Positions 1 through 8,940 of a stretch of 64,000 bases of DNA are shown here, one piece after another. The position numbers were made by a program, and so were the translations under genes. Source of the DNA: Erysipelotrichaceae bacterium 66202529 (lineage in GTDB: Bacteria > Bacillota_I > Bacilli_A > Erysipelotrichales > Erysipelotrichaceae); the NCBI GenBank assembly GCA_017161075.1, contig CP046174.1, forward strand, positions 3,348,001 through 3,412,000, read 5' to 3'. The notes beneath the pieces were generated by a model that worked only from the letters and a program-made list of their open reading frames with translations, was not told where the DNA came from and made no database searches. The stretch's first letter is position 1. The number at the start of each line of letters is the position of its first letter.

Positions 1-439
1 GATACAGCCAGATTGCTTTATTGTATTTCTTATAATCTGCATCCTCAATCGCATTGTCCTGCAGCTTATGGAAAAATGCCGCAATCGTCAGATCGAACTG
101 CAGAATAAAGGAACCGAGAACACCAATAGTAGATGCCAGTGCCACTGCTGTTCCGCTATCCATTTTGGCAGCCAGGGCTATCGCCATAGCAGGATAGGAA
201 ACAAAAGAAATATCCACGGGAACGGAGCCTCCCGGTGTAACCAGTGCCAGGTAAACAAGCTGAACCGCAACACCCAGCTGTATTCCTGCCGCTACATCTC
301 CCAATATGATTCCACATACGAAGCCCCCGATTAACGGTCTCCCTAAAACATACCATCCAAACTGCGAACCATATAGTGGAAATTCATTTCCGCTGACTAT
401 ACAGAAAACAGAAACCAGTAAACATTGTACAAATGACAT
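1..439 (-). CDS. PTS mannose/fructose/sorbose family EIIC, partial
   Basis: Membrane permease subunit of a phosphotransferase sugar importer. The reading frame stays open to the left window edge, so only about the first 146 residues are visible. The start ATG at 439 has an AGGAGG site 6 nt upstream. The visible protein is hydrophobic, with the Gly-rich stretch GDVAAGIQLGVAVQLVYLAL and a following PGGSVPVD loop, which is typical of the EII-Sor/EIIC family. It lies 21 nt downstream of the EIIB gene on the same strand, so the two are probably one operon that continues leftwards (an EIID would be expected). The sugar cannot be told from the sequence. Confidence 0.85.
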   Translation of the reverse strand, partial: MSFVQCLLVSVFCIVSGNEFPLYGSQFGWYVLGRPLIGGFVCGIILGDVAAGIQLGVAVQLVYLALVTPGGSVPVDISFVSYPAMAIALAAKMDSGTAVALASTIGVLGSFILQFDLTIAAFFHKLQDNAIEDADYKKYNKAIWLY

Positions 440-460
440 ATTTTTTCCTCCTCACTTTTT

Positions 461-946
461 CTATGCCTTGTCTTTTAATTCTTTCCAGGATAGTGTTTTC
501 TTCACACCACCTGCCGGCAGAATCGAAAATGTATATCCTTTTTCATCCAGATAATTATAAGAATCAATCTCTGTCTGATTTAATGCAAATCCGACAACCA
601 GATCCTTAGCGTCATTTTTTCTACTCGCTGTTCCTACATTGATTGTTTCCATGATTTTCACACCTCTGTCATGAAGCTCCTTTACTGTAAGAATACTTTT
701 GAAAATGACAATATAATGCTTTTTAGACACCTTTGCCTCTTGCAGCTTCCGTTGTGCTTTTTCTATCGAAAAGCAATAAAGCTTTGTGGTATCCGGTACA
801 ACCTGCTTATAGATACCGAGCAGCTGCGGATTTCCTGAAATATGATCATCAATGATGATAATGCCATCACATGCATATTGAGGCAGTAGTCTTACAATTG
901 TCTGCCCGTGTATCACACGGTCATCAATACGATATAAGCTGATCAT
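461..946 (-). CDS. PTS mannose/fructose/sorbose family EIIB
   Basis: Cytoplasmic EIIB subunit that passes phosphate from EIIA to the incoming sugar. It is 161 aa, the normal length for the family. The N-terminal motif RIDDRVIHGQ contains the phospho-accepting His of this family. I use the ATG at 946 and not the GTG 6 nt further up, because the AGGAGG site sits 8 nt before 946 and almost touches the GTG. It is followed by EIIC on the same strand. No EIIA gene is seen upstream; it may be encoded elsewhere. Confidence 0.9.
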   Translation of the reverse strand: MISLYRIDDRVIHGQTIVRLLPQYACDGIIIIDDHISGNPQLLGIYKQVVPDTTKLYCFSIEKAQRKLQEAKVSKKHYIVIFKSILTVKELHDRGVKIMETINVGTASRKNDAKDLVVGFALNQTEIDSYNYLDEKGYTFSILPAGGVKKTLSWKELKDKA

Positions 947-958
947 CTGCACTTCCTC

Positions 959-1072
959 CTATCCTTTATCCTGTCCTGCAGATACATAAACCATTGTTCG
1001 CATTTTGCGAGCATATCCTGGTATAGCTTTCTTCCGTTGTTTAACATGCTGCTGTGTTCTTTTTTTAGACAT
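959..1072 (-). CDS. possible 37-aa basic peptide ahead of the PTS genes
   Basis: Short open frame starting MSKKRTQQHVKQRKKA and ending just before the EIIB ribosome binding site. It is very Lys/Arg/Gln-rich at its start. GAGGTG lies directly before the ATG, which is too close for an ideal ribosome binding site. It could be a small real peptide, a leader peptide translated ahead of EIIB, or chance. I do not recognise it. Confidence 0.25.
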   Translation of the reverse strand: MSKKRTQQHVKQRKKAIPGYARKMRTMVYVSAGQDKG

Positions 1073-1416
1073 CACCTCTACTTTACATGATTATTACTCG
1101 ACGAAGAACGTTCCATGGCTATAGATTATCATAAAAATTAAAAGAAAAATCAATTGTCTGCATTTCCATCATAAAAATCACAAAATAAACGATGTATATA
1201 TATGTGTTACACATATTCTACAATCTGTCGGACAGGAAGGGAGCATTGTCAAAAAAGTGTAGGGCTATAAATGATGTTATTGTGTTATCTAACATACGCC
1301 TTGTTCGTAAAGAAAATAAAAAAAACAGCCGGTTAGAATGCAATTCCAGACAGCTGCTTCATGTTTTTTGATTCATCTCTATCCCGTACGAAATGTAAGC
1401 AGAGACAGCTTGGCAC
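1073..1416. other. intergenic region upstream of the PTS operon
   Basis: About 340 nt with no convincing gene. It must contain the promoter of the leftward PTS genes, but no clear -35/-10 pair or -24/-12 site was found. A weak stem (CAGC/GCTG) followed by a run of T on the minus strand lies near 1,320-1,350. Confidence 0.5.
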
Positions 1417-1444
1417 AAAAAAAGCCGTGCAGACTATGCCGGCT
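1417..1444 (-). terminator. rho-independent terminator downstream of ftsX
   Basis: On the minus strand AGCCG ... CGGCT forms a stem followed by seven T. It lies 70 nt after the ftsX stop codon. Confidence 0.6.
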
Positions 1445-1513
1445 CTTAATTCTTGCAGGTAAGCAGCTGCTGATTCATACAGCCTTCTACCTTATCTTCG
1501 TGCATAAATATAA

Positions 1514-2422
1514 TTAGCGCTTCCAGTGCAGATATCTGGTTGTGGAAAAAAAGCTTCCTACAAGACCGACCAGCATGCCAATCAGAACCAGCACCTCTGA
1601 TATTTCAAGAGTTAAAGGAAATACCTTCTGCAGCACAAACATATTGCTCATAAACGTACCGCCAAGAGCATTATGAATATACTGATATCCAAATATCGTA
1701 AGCAGGACAGGCACTAGACTTCCCAGCAGACCGATGAAGATTCCCTCCAGCATCATAGGAAACTTAATCGCCCAGTTGCTGGCACCGACAAAGCGCATAA
1801 TAGCGATTTCCTGTTTTCTCGTATAGATGGACATTTTAATTTTATTCGATATCAGGAATACGGCAATGATTACCAGGAATATGATGAAGAGCATGCCGCC
1901 CTCTCGGATTTTTTCAAAGGTGGCAATCATACCGCTGGTGGATTCCCCGCCATATTCCGCAGATACGATTCCCTTCATATCCGCAATTTTTTTAGCTGTT
2001 TGCTGAATATCCTTTCCGTTTTTCATTTCAATCAGAAATGTGTCGCGAATTGGATTTGCCTTCCCCTCATACATATCAAACAAAGAGGAATCCTCACTGT
2101 ATTCTGCTTTATAATTCTCCAGCTCTTCTTTTCCTGTGGAAAGCTTCACACTTTTCACCGTATCCAGCTTCTTAATATCCTGCAATAGCTGCTGCTTCTG
2201 CTTATCCTTTACGATCGTATCAATACTGGCACGTATCGTAACCTGCTGTTCGATGTTTTTTGTAAACCCGTTCAGATTGCTGGTAATCAGCATGAATACG
2301 GAAATCAGAATCAGGGTAATGGCTACCGCTACGGATGCGGAAAAGGTCAGACCAAAGTGCCGGACTATATTTTTATAGGTCATTTTCAAATGAAATTTTA
2401 TATATCTGTAAAGTTTTTTCAT
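1514..2422 (-). CDS. ftsX: FtsX-like permease, cell-division ABC transporter subunit
   Basis: Inner-membrane protein that normally pairs with the ATPase FtsE and activates peptidoglycan hydrolases at division. About 302 aa from the ATG at 2422, which has GAGTG 8 nt upstream; a TTG 15 nt earlier is also possible. Features seen: one N-terminal membrane segment (about residues 20-45), an extracytoplasmic domain (about 50-165), then three membrane segments with the family-like RKQEIAIMRFVGAS motif before the second. Odd: no ftsE is adjacent; the upstream neighbour is bioD, 114 nt away. A PcsB-like coiled-coil M23 hydrolase, the usual FtsX partner in Firmicutes, is 5 kb away at 7,214-8,782. Confidence 0.88.
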   Translation of the reverse strand: MKKLYRYIKFHLKMTYKNIVRHFGLTFSASVAVAITLILISVFMLITSNLNGFTKNIEQQVTIRASIDTIVKDKQKQQLLQDIKKLDTVKSVKLSTGKEELENYKAEYSEDSSLFDMYEGKANPIRDTFLIEMKNGKDIQQTAKKIADMKGIVSAEYGGESTSGMIATFEKIREGGMLFIIFLVIIAVFLISNKIKMSIYTRKQEIAIMRFVGASNWAIKFPMMLEGIFIGLLGSLVPVLLTIFGYQYIHNALGGTFMSNMFVLQKVFPLTLEISEVLVLIGMLVGLVGSFFSTTRYLHWKR

Positions 2423-2551
2423 AGGCTTATCACTCAATTTCTCTTACCTAATAATGATACCCTAGCGATAGTGGAAAGTAAAGCAGTTTCAGAATTTGTA
2501 AGATTTGAAATTTCTTCAAATGCTGCAAACAGGCGGTTTACACTACCCTGT

Positions 2552-3217
2552 TTATGGAAATAAACGCTGTAAATTCAGGTGAACAGGCTCATTGTCCGCA
2601 AGACAGCCCAGTACAGGGTAACCGCTGAGCAGTTCGATTGTTTTTTTATTATCCTGATGCAATCGGTCACTGTCATGATAATGATTGAGTAAAAAGCCGG
2701 CAATCGGGATATGCAGCTGTTGTGCATAATGGACACTCAGCATACAGGAATTGATCGTGCCCAGTCCTGCGTCCGCAACAATGAGCAATGCAAAGCCACT
2801 CATACGCATAACATCACTGAGCATGATACACTCCTCGTCAAGACGAAGCGGACAGACCATACCGCCGCTGCCCTCAACAATTAAAAACTCATGTGTATCC
2901 AACATGTGCTGCAGGTCGTTTTTTATAACACTGCGTTCTATGGGACGCTGCTCCAGTACGGCCGCAAGATGAGGGGACACGCTGCTGTGATAGGTGTAGG
3001 AAACAAGGCTGCTTTCTTTCTCTACTCCGCTGAGCCTTCGAACGGTATCCAAATCATCTGCCAGCCAACTTCCTTCGACACGATGTGCATCACTTGCGGC
3101 AGCCTTGTAATAACCGGCATGAATACCTTCTGACAGCAGCTGCTTCAGCAATCCCGCACTGACATAGGTCTTTCCAGCATCTGTTGCCGTCGCGGTGATA
3201 AAAATCCCCTGACTCAT
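2552..3217 (-). CDS. bioD: dethiobiotin synthetase
   Basis: ATP-dependent carboxylation and ring closure of 7,8-diaminopelargonate to dethiobiotin, the penultimate step of biotin synthesis. 221 aa, the usual length. The N-terminal P-loop reads TATATDAGKTYVSAGL, the BioD version of Walker A, and VEGSGG is the second nucleotide/substrate motif. The start overlaps the bioB stop codon (ATGA), so the two are translationally coupled. Last gene of the birA-bioY-bioB-bioD cluster. bioA and bioF are not in the window, so the strain may take up a precursor or encode them elsewhere. Confidence 0.93.
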   Translation of the reverse strand: MSQGIFITATATDAGKTYVSAGLLKQLLSEGIHAGYYKAAASDAHRVEGSWLADDLDTVRRLSGVEKESSLVSYTYHSSVSPHLAAVLEQRPIERSVIKNDLQHMLDTHEFLIVEGSGGMVCPLRLDEECIMLSDVMRMSGFALLIVADAGLGTINSCMLSVHYAQQLHIPIAGFLLNHYHDSDRLHQDNKKTIELLSGYPVLGCLADNEPVHLNLQRLFP

Positions 3218-4173
3218 AACCTGACTACCTGTCTTCCCAGCTCCTTTAACATTTGTAAATCACTTGCGGTGTTTACTCCTGCTGTCGTCAGCATATCCCC
3301 GCTGATTAAGGCATTTGCGCCGCTTTGTAATAATCGCTTTCCCTTATCCCTCATCAGGGAACGGCCTCCTGCAAGCCGCAGAAAGGCACGCGGATGCAGA
3401 AACCGGAAAATGGCAACAGCGCGCAGCATTTCTTCTTCTCTCATGACAGGCTGTGCTTGTAATGGGGTGCCGGGGATAGGATTCAGAAAGTTGATAGGAA
3501 TAGATAAGACCTCCAACGTTCTCAGCTCCAGTGCCAGATCAATGCGATCCTCCCAGCGCTCACCAAGCCCCAGAATTCCTCCGCAGCAAAGATCAAGACC
3601 TGCCTGCTTTGCCGCATGCAGCGTTTGCATTTTATCATCATAGGAATGTGTCGTACAAATGGACGGAAAAAAGGAACGGCTGGTTTCCAGATTATTGTGA
3701 TAGCGCGTGACTCCTGCAGCCTTTAGCTTGAGAAAGTCTTCCCTGTCCAGCAGACCGCAGGACGCGCATAAGGATAACGTGGTCTGCTCGCTAAGCTGGC
3801 GGTAAACCTGTACCAGCTTCTCTACCTCCTCCTTGCATAGTCTTCTGCCGCTGGTGACGATGGAATACCGCTGGATTCCCTCACGTTGTCTGCACAATGC
3901 GTCCTGTAAAATGGTTTCCTTTGATAACAGCTCATGCTGTAGGGAGGTTCCCGGATAGTGAGCAGACTGTGCACAATACCGGCAGTTTTCCGAACAGGAA
4001 CCGCTTTTGCCATTGATGATACAGCACAGGTCAACCTGCTCCTTACAGAAATACGCGCGAATTTGATCAGCCGCTGTACACAGCTCTTGCAAATCCGCAG
4101 TAAGCAGCTGCATTGCCTCCGCCCGGCTTAAAGAACCGCCCTGTAAAACCTTATTTTTGTATATGCTCAGCAT
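3214..4173 (-). CDS. bioB: biotin synthase (radical SAM)
   Basis: Radical-SAM enzyme that inserts sulfur into dethiobiotin to give biotin. 319 aa from the ATG at 4173, chosen because AAGGAG lies 6 nt before it; the frame is open for another 21 codons upstream inside bioY. The CSENCRYC motif (CxxxCxxC) near residue 55 holds the SAM-binding 4Fe-4S cluster, and the family's NNLETS motif is present. It overlaps the end of bioY by 23 nt and bioD by 4 nt, indicating one polycistronic message. Confidence 0.94.
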   Translation of the reverse strand: MLSIYKNKVLQGGSLSRAEAMQLLTADLQELCTAADQIRAYFCKEQVDLCCIINGKSGSCSENCRYCAQSAHYPGTSLQHELLSKETILQDALCRQREGIQRYSIVTSGRRLCKEEVEKLVQVYRQLSEQTTLSLCASCGLLDREDFLKLKAAGVTRYHNNLETSRSFFPSICTTHSYDDKMQTLHAAKQAGLDLCCGGILGLGERWEDRIDLALELRTLEVLSIPINFLNPIPGTPLQAQPVMREEEMLRAVAIFRFLHPRAFLRLAGGRSLMRDKGKRLLQSGANALISGDMLTTAGVNTASDLQMLKELGRQVVRL

Positions 4174-4735
4174 ACAGACTCCTTTCCCTTCCCCGCAATA
4201 CAGCAGTAGGAAAGCGCAGGGCGGCATAGGCCGCAAGAATACTAAAGAGAATATCTCCGGGTAAATCCAGAGGAAAACAGGAGAGCAGCAGCAGATAAAA
4301 AGAAATACCTGTGCCTGTATAATAGTTTAAGAGCATATATTTATACACCAGGCCGATACCATATGTCGCAAGTAACCCCGCCAGAGCTGCCAGAAAGCAG
4401 GTTCTCCAGTTTCTTTGTCCGTGTTCCATGATCCAGCCACTGCAATACGCTGTGACAATAAAGCCAAGCAGAAAGCCAAAGCTGGGGCGAAGCACATAGG
4501 AAATTCCACCACCTGCCGCAAATACCGGTATACCAAGCAAGCCGGTAAGAACATACAAGGCCGCTGACATAGCACCAAGACGCGCCCCCAGCAGCATGCC
4601 TGCCATGAGTACAAAGAAAAACTGCAGGGTGAAGTAATCAAAATTGGGAAGCGGAATCTGAAGAAAGGCACCGATGGCAATCAATGCCGCAAACAGGGAA
4701 CACAGCGTCAGCTCTCGGGTAGTCAAACGCTTCAT
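4151..4735 (-). CDS. bioY: BioY biotin transporter (ECF S component)
   Basis: Substrate-binding membrane subunit of an ECF-type biotin importer. 194 aa with about six hydrophobic helices; the N terminus MKRLTTRELTLCSLFAALIA and the following FDYFTLQFFFVLMAGMLLG block are typical of BioY. No energising EcfAT genes are adjacent, as is usual for group II S components that share a common ECF module. It overlaps the birA stop by 4 nt (ATGA). Confidence 0.93.
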   Translation of the reverse strand: MKRLTTRELTLCSLFAALIAIGAFLQIPLPNFDYFTLQFFFVLMAGMLLGARLGAMSAALYVLTGLLGIPVFAAGGGISYVLRPSFGFLLGFIVTAYCSGWIMEHGQRNWRTCFLAALAGLLATYGIGLVYKYMLLNYYTGTGISFYLLLLSCFPLDLPGDILFSILAAYAALRFPTAVLRGRERSLYAEHIQK

Positions 4736-5685
4736 ACATGCGCCTCCTTCACGGAAACCTCACCGGAATTTAAAATAACCCTTGTTCCTTCACAGCTCAC
4801 AACCAGATTCCCGGCATCATTGATAGTCTCTACATATCCGTTGCAGCGCATTCCATTCCTCATCCATGTGATATGACGATGCAGTACGACTGATTTCTCA
4901 CGATACTGTGCAAGCACTGCGTCTCTGTCTTCGTTTTGCAGCTCCAGCAGCTCATTGACAATACAGGCAATCAGCTCATTGCGGTTTACGGATAACGGAG
5001 GCAGCGATACTGCAATATCGTTTAATTCCTCAGGGAATACCATAGTGGAAACGTTCAATCCGATTCCGACAATAACAGCCTCAATCTGCCCGCTTTCAAA
5101 ATCACTAATAGCCTCACATAAGATACCGCACAGCTTCTTTTTCTGATACAGGATATCATTGACCCATTTTATATGTGTATCAATTTTATACAGCCTATAC
5201 AGGGCACGGTGCACAGCGACGGCGGTATAGATTGTGATCATAGAGGCATCGCTGAATTGCTGTGGCAATCGCAACAGCAGGCTCATATAGATTCCTGTAC
5301 GGGAGGGTGAATAAAATGCTCTACCAAATCTTCCTCTCCCTGCACGTTGTTCCTCTGCGGCTACCAGTGTTAAATGCTCACTCCCGTCAATCGCCATCTT
5401 TTTTAACAGCTGATTGGTCGAATCCACCTGCTCAAAGGTATATACCGGCAGTTGCTGCTTTAAATAACAGGATATTGCTTCCGATGAAAGCTTATTTGAG
5501 GTAGCGGCCATGAGATAACCCTTTCGCGGATATGAGCATATCTCAAACCCTTCCTCATTCAGCGTATGAATCATTTTGCATACCGCATTACGGCTGACAT
5601 GCAGCCGGTCTGCCAGCTCTTGTCCGGATATCGGCTTTGCTCTGTTTTGTTCCAGCTCTTTAATCAAATCACTTCGTATAGACAT
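4732..5685 (-). CDS. birA: bifunctional biotin-protein ligase / biotin operon repressor
   Basis: Activates biotin to biotinyl-AMP, biotinylates acceptor proteins and, when loaded with biotinyl-AMP, represses biotin genes. 317 aa. Residues about 1-60 form a winged helix-turn-helix (GQELADRLHVSRNAVCKMI). The catalytic domain has the GRGRFGRAF biotin/ATP loop near residue 116 and KWVNDI near 170. First gene of the bio cluster, so likely autoregulated through the palindrome at 5,738-5,770. Confidence 0.94.
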   Translation of the reverse strand: MSIRSDLIKELEQNRAKPISGQELADRLHVSRNAVCKMIHTLNEEGFEICSYPRKGYLMAATSNKLSSEAISCYLKQQLPVYTFEQVDSTNQLLKKMAIDGSEHLTLVAAEEQRAGRGRFGRAFYSPSRTGIYMSLLLRLPQQFSDASMITIYTAVAVHRALYRLYKIDTHIKWVNDILYQKKKLCGILCEAISDFESGQIEAVIVGIGLNVSTMVFPEELNDIAVSLPPLSVNRNELIACIVNELLELQNEDRDAVLAQYREKSVVLHRHITWMRNGMRCNGYVETINDAGNLVVSCEGTRVILNSGEVSVKEAHV

Positions 5686-5737
5686 CGTAACAGCTCCTTT
5701 TCATAACTGATACTTAGAATATCAAACTTTATTCATT

Positions 5738-5770
5738 TTGTAAACCATTATTTCATTTTTAGTTTACATT
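5738..5770. promoter_or_regulatory. BirA operator
   Basis: TTGTAAACC and AGTTTACATT form an inverted repeat with about 15 nt between the arms, the architecture of the known Firmicutes BirA box. It lies 53 nt upstream of the birA start, where a repressor would block the operon promoter. The match is by eye. Confidence 0.8.
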
Positions 5771-5873
5771 GGTGTGTTTTATGGCTTGTGGATTTTCTAG
5801 TATGAAGTGTAAATACAGGCAAACACTCCTTTGCACTGATAATGCTCCTTTTGCATTTTTAAAAATCATTTTT

Positions 5874-6077
5874 TTATTCATTACTATAAACAATGTTTTC
5901 AGTATATTTAGCAAGCTGTATGAGAAAATCAAGCCTGTTTGCTAAACCAAGCTGAAGGATTTTACAGATTACGATCATCAAGCCTGGCAGAGAAATCCTA
6001 ACTAAAATAAGTAAAAAAACAAGCAAATAAATAGTAGAACAGATGTTTATAAGCATGTTCTTATTTACTCTCTTCAT
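5874..6077 (-). CDS. possible 67-aa membrane peptide
   Basis: Open frame MKRVNKNMLINICSTIYLLV... with one or two hydrophobic stretches (about residues 9-40). No good ribosome binding site precedes the ATG and no family is recognised. It may be a real small membrane protein or a chance frame. Confidence 0.25.
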   Translation of the reverse strand: MKRVNKNMLINICSTIYLLVFLLILVRISLPGLMIVICKILQLGLANRLDFLIQLAKYTENIVYSNE

Positions 6078-6369
6078 AAGAAATAAATACTAGCATACTA
6101 TGTAGGCAGCATCGTAAAAATCAAACTCATCTATGAGCATATCACAGTTGCGTATAACTATGCTTTAGCCGTCTACAGCTCCACATATGAACAACGAAAA
6201 ACCCCTACATGCTTTTCCTTCTCCGCACTTCCTATAAGATCATTTTTCCAACTTCAATAATTATTCGATTCATGACATCCCTCTTATTTCATTATCTATG
6301 TAATAAATCTATGAGCTTATAGATAATATTTTTTATTCTTTATCGGGAATAGAATTAAGGAATCGTTTC
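6078..6369. other. intergenic region upstream of the lipoprotein gene
   Basis: About 290 nt without a supported gene, RNA or repeat. Confidence 0.5.
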
Positions 6370-6398
6370 TTGTATTTTTCTGAGGATAAGAATAAAAT
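6370..6398 (+). promoter_or_regulatory. promoter of the 227-aa lipoprotein gene
   Basis: TTGTAT, 17-nt spacer, TAAAAT; a housekeeping-sigma promoter 24 nt before the start codon at 6423, with AAAGGAG between. Confidence 0.5.
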
Positions 6399-6422
6399 AG
6401 TGCCATAAAGGAGATCATAGCT

Positions 6423-7106
6423 ATGAAAAAAATTTTCATTTTACTACTTGCATGTCTGTGCTTTTCTTCATGTGCATCAACAAAGAAGAACAGGGAAAAC
6501 CAAAATAACATTACAGATAATAAGAAGAATGTTACAGACAGTAAAAAGAATGATAATAAGCCTGGACAACAAGTCAATGAAGAAGATAATAGTTTAAAAG
6601 CACAGGAGAAAAACAATACTTTTGATTCTGATTTCGCAATAGAAAAAGTCAGAGCTTATTTAAAAATCACGGATTCAACTGGCTTTTCCTTTACTACTAT
6701 GAGCCAGGATACTGATACAATCAGCATTAAAGTCATTTCTGATGATTTAAAAAGTGAAGGTGGATCCGGAACAGTCGGCATTTATTTAGTATATAAGAGT
6801 GGTGAAGTAAAAGAAGATGTCATTCCGTCTTTTTTAAAAGGTACATGGAGGAGTGCAGATGGAACAACCACTTATATAATCAAAGATGACACCTTTCAAT
6901 TTAAAAATGCAGATTATAAATACACGATAATCGATGTAAAAATGACGGATGAAAATGATGATTGTACGACCTATGAACTTGATTGGGACCTGGATAAATT
7001 CAAATCAGAATATAAGACAGGCAGCATGAATCCGCAGCCTATCTTCCTACGGTATTGTGAGAAGGATGATACAATAGATGCCGGTGGAAAGCTATATAGG
7101 CAATAA
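6423..7106 (+). CDS. predicted secreted lipoprotein of unknown function
   Basis: 227 aa. The signal peptide MKKIFILLLACLCFSSC ends in a lipobox (FSSC), so the protein should be lipid-anchored on the outer face of the membrane. Residues about 20-70 are a charged Asn/Lys/Asp-rich linker. The remainder is a soluble domain I do not recognise; the segment GTWRSADGTTTYIIKDDTFQF resembles the WxxxDGxxxxIxxxxF beginnings seen in small beta-rich lipoproteins of Firmicutes. A strong ribosome binding site (GGAG) and a downstream terminator mark it as a single-gene unit. Confidence 0.85.
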   Translation: MKKIFILLLACLCFSSCASTKKNRENQNNITDNKKNVTDSKKNDNKPGQQVNEEDNSLKAQEKNNTFDSDFAIEKVRAYLKITDSTGFSFTTMSQDTDTISIKVISDDLKSEGGSGTVGIYLVYKSGEVKEDVIPSFLKGTWRSADGTTTYIIKDDTFQFKNADYKYTIIDVKMTDENDDCTTYELDWDLDKFKSEYKTGSMNPQPIFLRYCEKDDTIDAGGKLYRQ

Positions 7107-7155
7107 AAAAACAAATATCATGATATATTTTTAATTTAACTGAATCCATACGAAA

Positions 7156-7202
7156 AGGCTGTGACGCAGACTTTATGTCTAGTTGTCACAGCCTCTTTTT
7201 TT
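7156..7202 (+). terminator. strong terminator after the lipoprotein gene
   Basis: AGGCTGTGAC ... GTCACAGCCT is a perfect 10-bp stem followed by CTTTTTTT. It also faces the end of the convergent M23 gene and may act in both directions. Confidence 0.85.
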
Positions 7203-7213
7203 AAAATCGTAAG

Positions 7214-8782
7214 CTACTGCAGCCAGTATTGCTCCGGCCGTTCCCGGCATGGCGCTGTCCCGCATGCATTTGGTGCATCCGCATTCCAGCCTGTGCCGAA
7301 GGTCAAATCGCCTGTACGGTTAAACTGATTCAGTGCAGCAGACATTGTCATTGATCCGACACGGATGATTTCCACATGACAATGCGGCCCGGAGCTGTTC
7401 CCGGAGCTTCCGGAATATCCGATAACCTGTCCCTGATTCACACGCTGCCCCACACTTACAGCCACAGAGCTTAAATGATAGAACGGCATCGCATATACAA
7501 CACCATTCACTCTGGTCAGCAGGGCAACATTATTACCACCGCCAGCCGGAATACCGCACCAGTTATTCAAAGCACCGTATCCACAGCCCTGATATGTATG
7601 AATGATGATACCGTTTGCCGGTGCCACCACCGGAATGCCTGTTGTTGATCCGGTAGAGAAATCCATTCCCATGTGACCGCCGCCACCCGGATATGCCCAG
7701 GTACCAGCTTCATAATGCCAGCCACTCTGCAGCGGAGCTATAAACCCGGAGCTTTGTGCAGTTCCCCCGCCAGATGAACCTCCACCTGTGTTACCGCCTG
7801 AATTTCCAGTATTACCCTGAGAATTATTATCGGAATTTCCGCCACTGTTATCCGTATTGCCATTTTCATTCCCATTGTTTCCGGTATTTCCATTATCCGT
7901 ATTGCCGCTATTTCCGGTATCGTTTCCATTATTTTGAGAATTGTCCGGCTTCTGCGGCTCTTCAGCAGGTTCGTCAAAATCTGCGGCAAGCGATAAATCC
8001 ACCTTTGGCAGACTTGCCTGCGCCATCTGCGCCTCACGTTTCTGTGCTGCCAGACTTGCTTCCTTCTCATGATAATCACTTAACAAATCCTTTTTTACCT
8101 CATTAAAGGCTTCCACCTTCGCCTTACTGGATTTTATATTCTTCTGCTGTACAACGAGCAGCTCCTTTTGTTCCTCAACGATTTTGCGGTCCTGATCAAG
8201 CTTTTTCTTTTCCTTATTCAGCGTTTTGATCTGATCATTTTCATACTTGTTTAATTCGCCAACAATTTCTGTTCTTCTCAGCAGATCGGTAAAGCTTGTT
8301 GATCCCATAAGGAAATCAATATAATAATTACTTCCCGTATATGCCTGCATTTCCAAAAGCCGTGCACGCATCTGCTTGTCACGTTCCTTAATGCTTTCTT
8401 CCTTATCCTTAATCTGCTTTTTTAAATCACTGATAGAGCTCTGCGTCTGATCAATGCTCGCCTGAATACTGCTGATTTCCTTCTCATAGCTCTCAATTTT
8501 CTTATTGTTTTCCGCAATCAGCTTGCTTACCTGCTCTGCATCTCCCTTAACACTGGCAATCTGACTCTTAATATCACGGATTTCCTTATCCAGATTATCC
8601 GACTTGCTTTGCAGATAACTCTTATATCTGCTGCATTCCTCCTGGGTTTTCGTATCCTTAATGACTGCACATTTAGCATTCATTTCACTTTCTCTGCCTT
8701 CAAAGCTTTCTGCTTTCAGAAGGCCCGCATTACTGATCAGCAATGCCCCGCTGACAAACAGAACCGCATATTTTTTTTTCAT
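7214..8782 (-). CDS. secreted coiled-coil M23 peptidase, PcsB/EnvC-like
   Basis: Predicted cell-wall hydrolase for daughter-cell separation. 522 aa from the ATG at 8782, where GGAGG precedes by 8 nt. Order of parts: signal peptide (about 1-26, ending LKAES), long coiled-coil region rich in Lys/Glu/Gln (about 35-250), a low-complexity Asn/Gly linker (about 280-345), then a LytM/M23 domain (about 350-500). Zinc/catalytic motifs are visible: GHMGMDF, YHLS and HCHVEI. The coiled coil followed by M23 matches proteins held inactive until contacted by FtsX, and an ftsX lies 5 kb away. The catalytic domain carries three extra Cys (GCGYGALNNWCG and a C-terminal CGTAPC). Confidence 0.85.
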   Translation of the reverse strand: MKKKYAVLFVSGALLISNAGLLKAESFEGRESEMNAKCAVIKDTKTQEECSRYKSYLQSKSDNLDKEIRDIKSQIASVKGDAEQVSKLIAENNKKIESYEKEISSIQASIDQTQSSISDLKKQIKDKEESIKERDKQMRARLLEMQAYTGSNYYIDFLMGSTSFTDLLRRTEIVGELNKYENDQIKTLNKEKKKLDQDRKIVEEQKELLVVQQKNIKSSKAKVEAFNEVKKDLLSDYHEKEASLAAQKREAQMAQASLPKVDLSLAADFDEPAEEPQKPDNSQNNGNDTGNSGNTDNGNTGNNGNENGNTDNSGGNSDNNSQGNTGNSGGNTGGGSSGGGTAQSSGFIAPLQSGWHYEAGTWAYPGGGGHMGMDFSTGSTTGIPVVAPANGIIIHTYQGCGYGALNNWCGIPAGGGNNVALLTRVNGVVYAMPFYHLSSVAVSVGQRVNQGQVIGYSGSSGNSSGPHCHVEIIRVGSMTMSAALNQFNRTGDLTFGTGWNADAPNACGTAPCRERPEQYWLQ

Positions 8783-8940
8783 TTGCACATACCTCCTGTC
8801 ATATGATTGGATATGTATTTTATTATACTTCCTGCATGTATATGATAACGTAAGCACTATGAAAAGTAAAGAAAAAACACTGTCAATCCATTCTTCATAA
8901 AATCCATGGCAGACAGTGTCTGTTCTTTATCTGTACACGA

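Noticed and set aside
2438..2551. Remnant of ftsE between bioD and ftsX
   Set aside because: A short open frame (ending ...STIARVSLLGKRN) is present but does not resemble the C terminus of FtsE; the gap is only 114 nt.
7738..8106. Long frames on both strands in the M23 gene
   Set aside because: Shadows of the repetitive Asn/Gly linker codons; they have biased, repetitive composition and no start signals.
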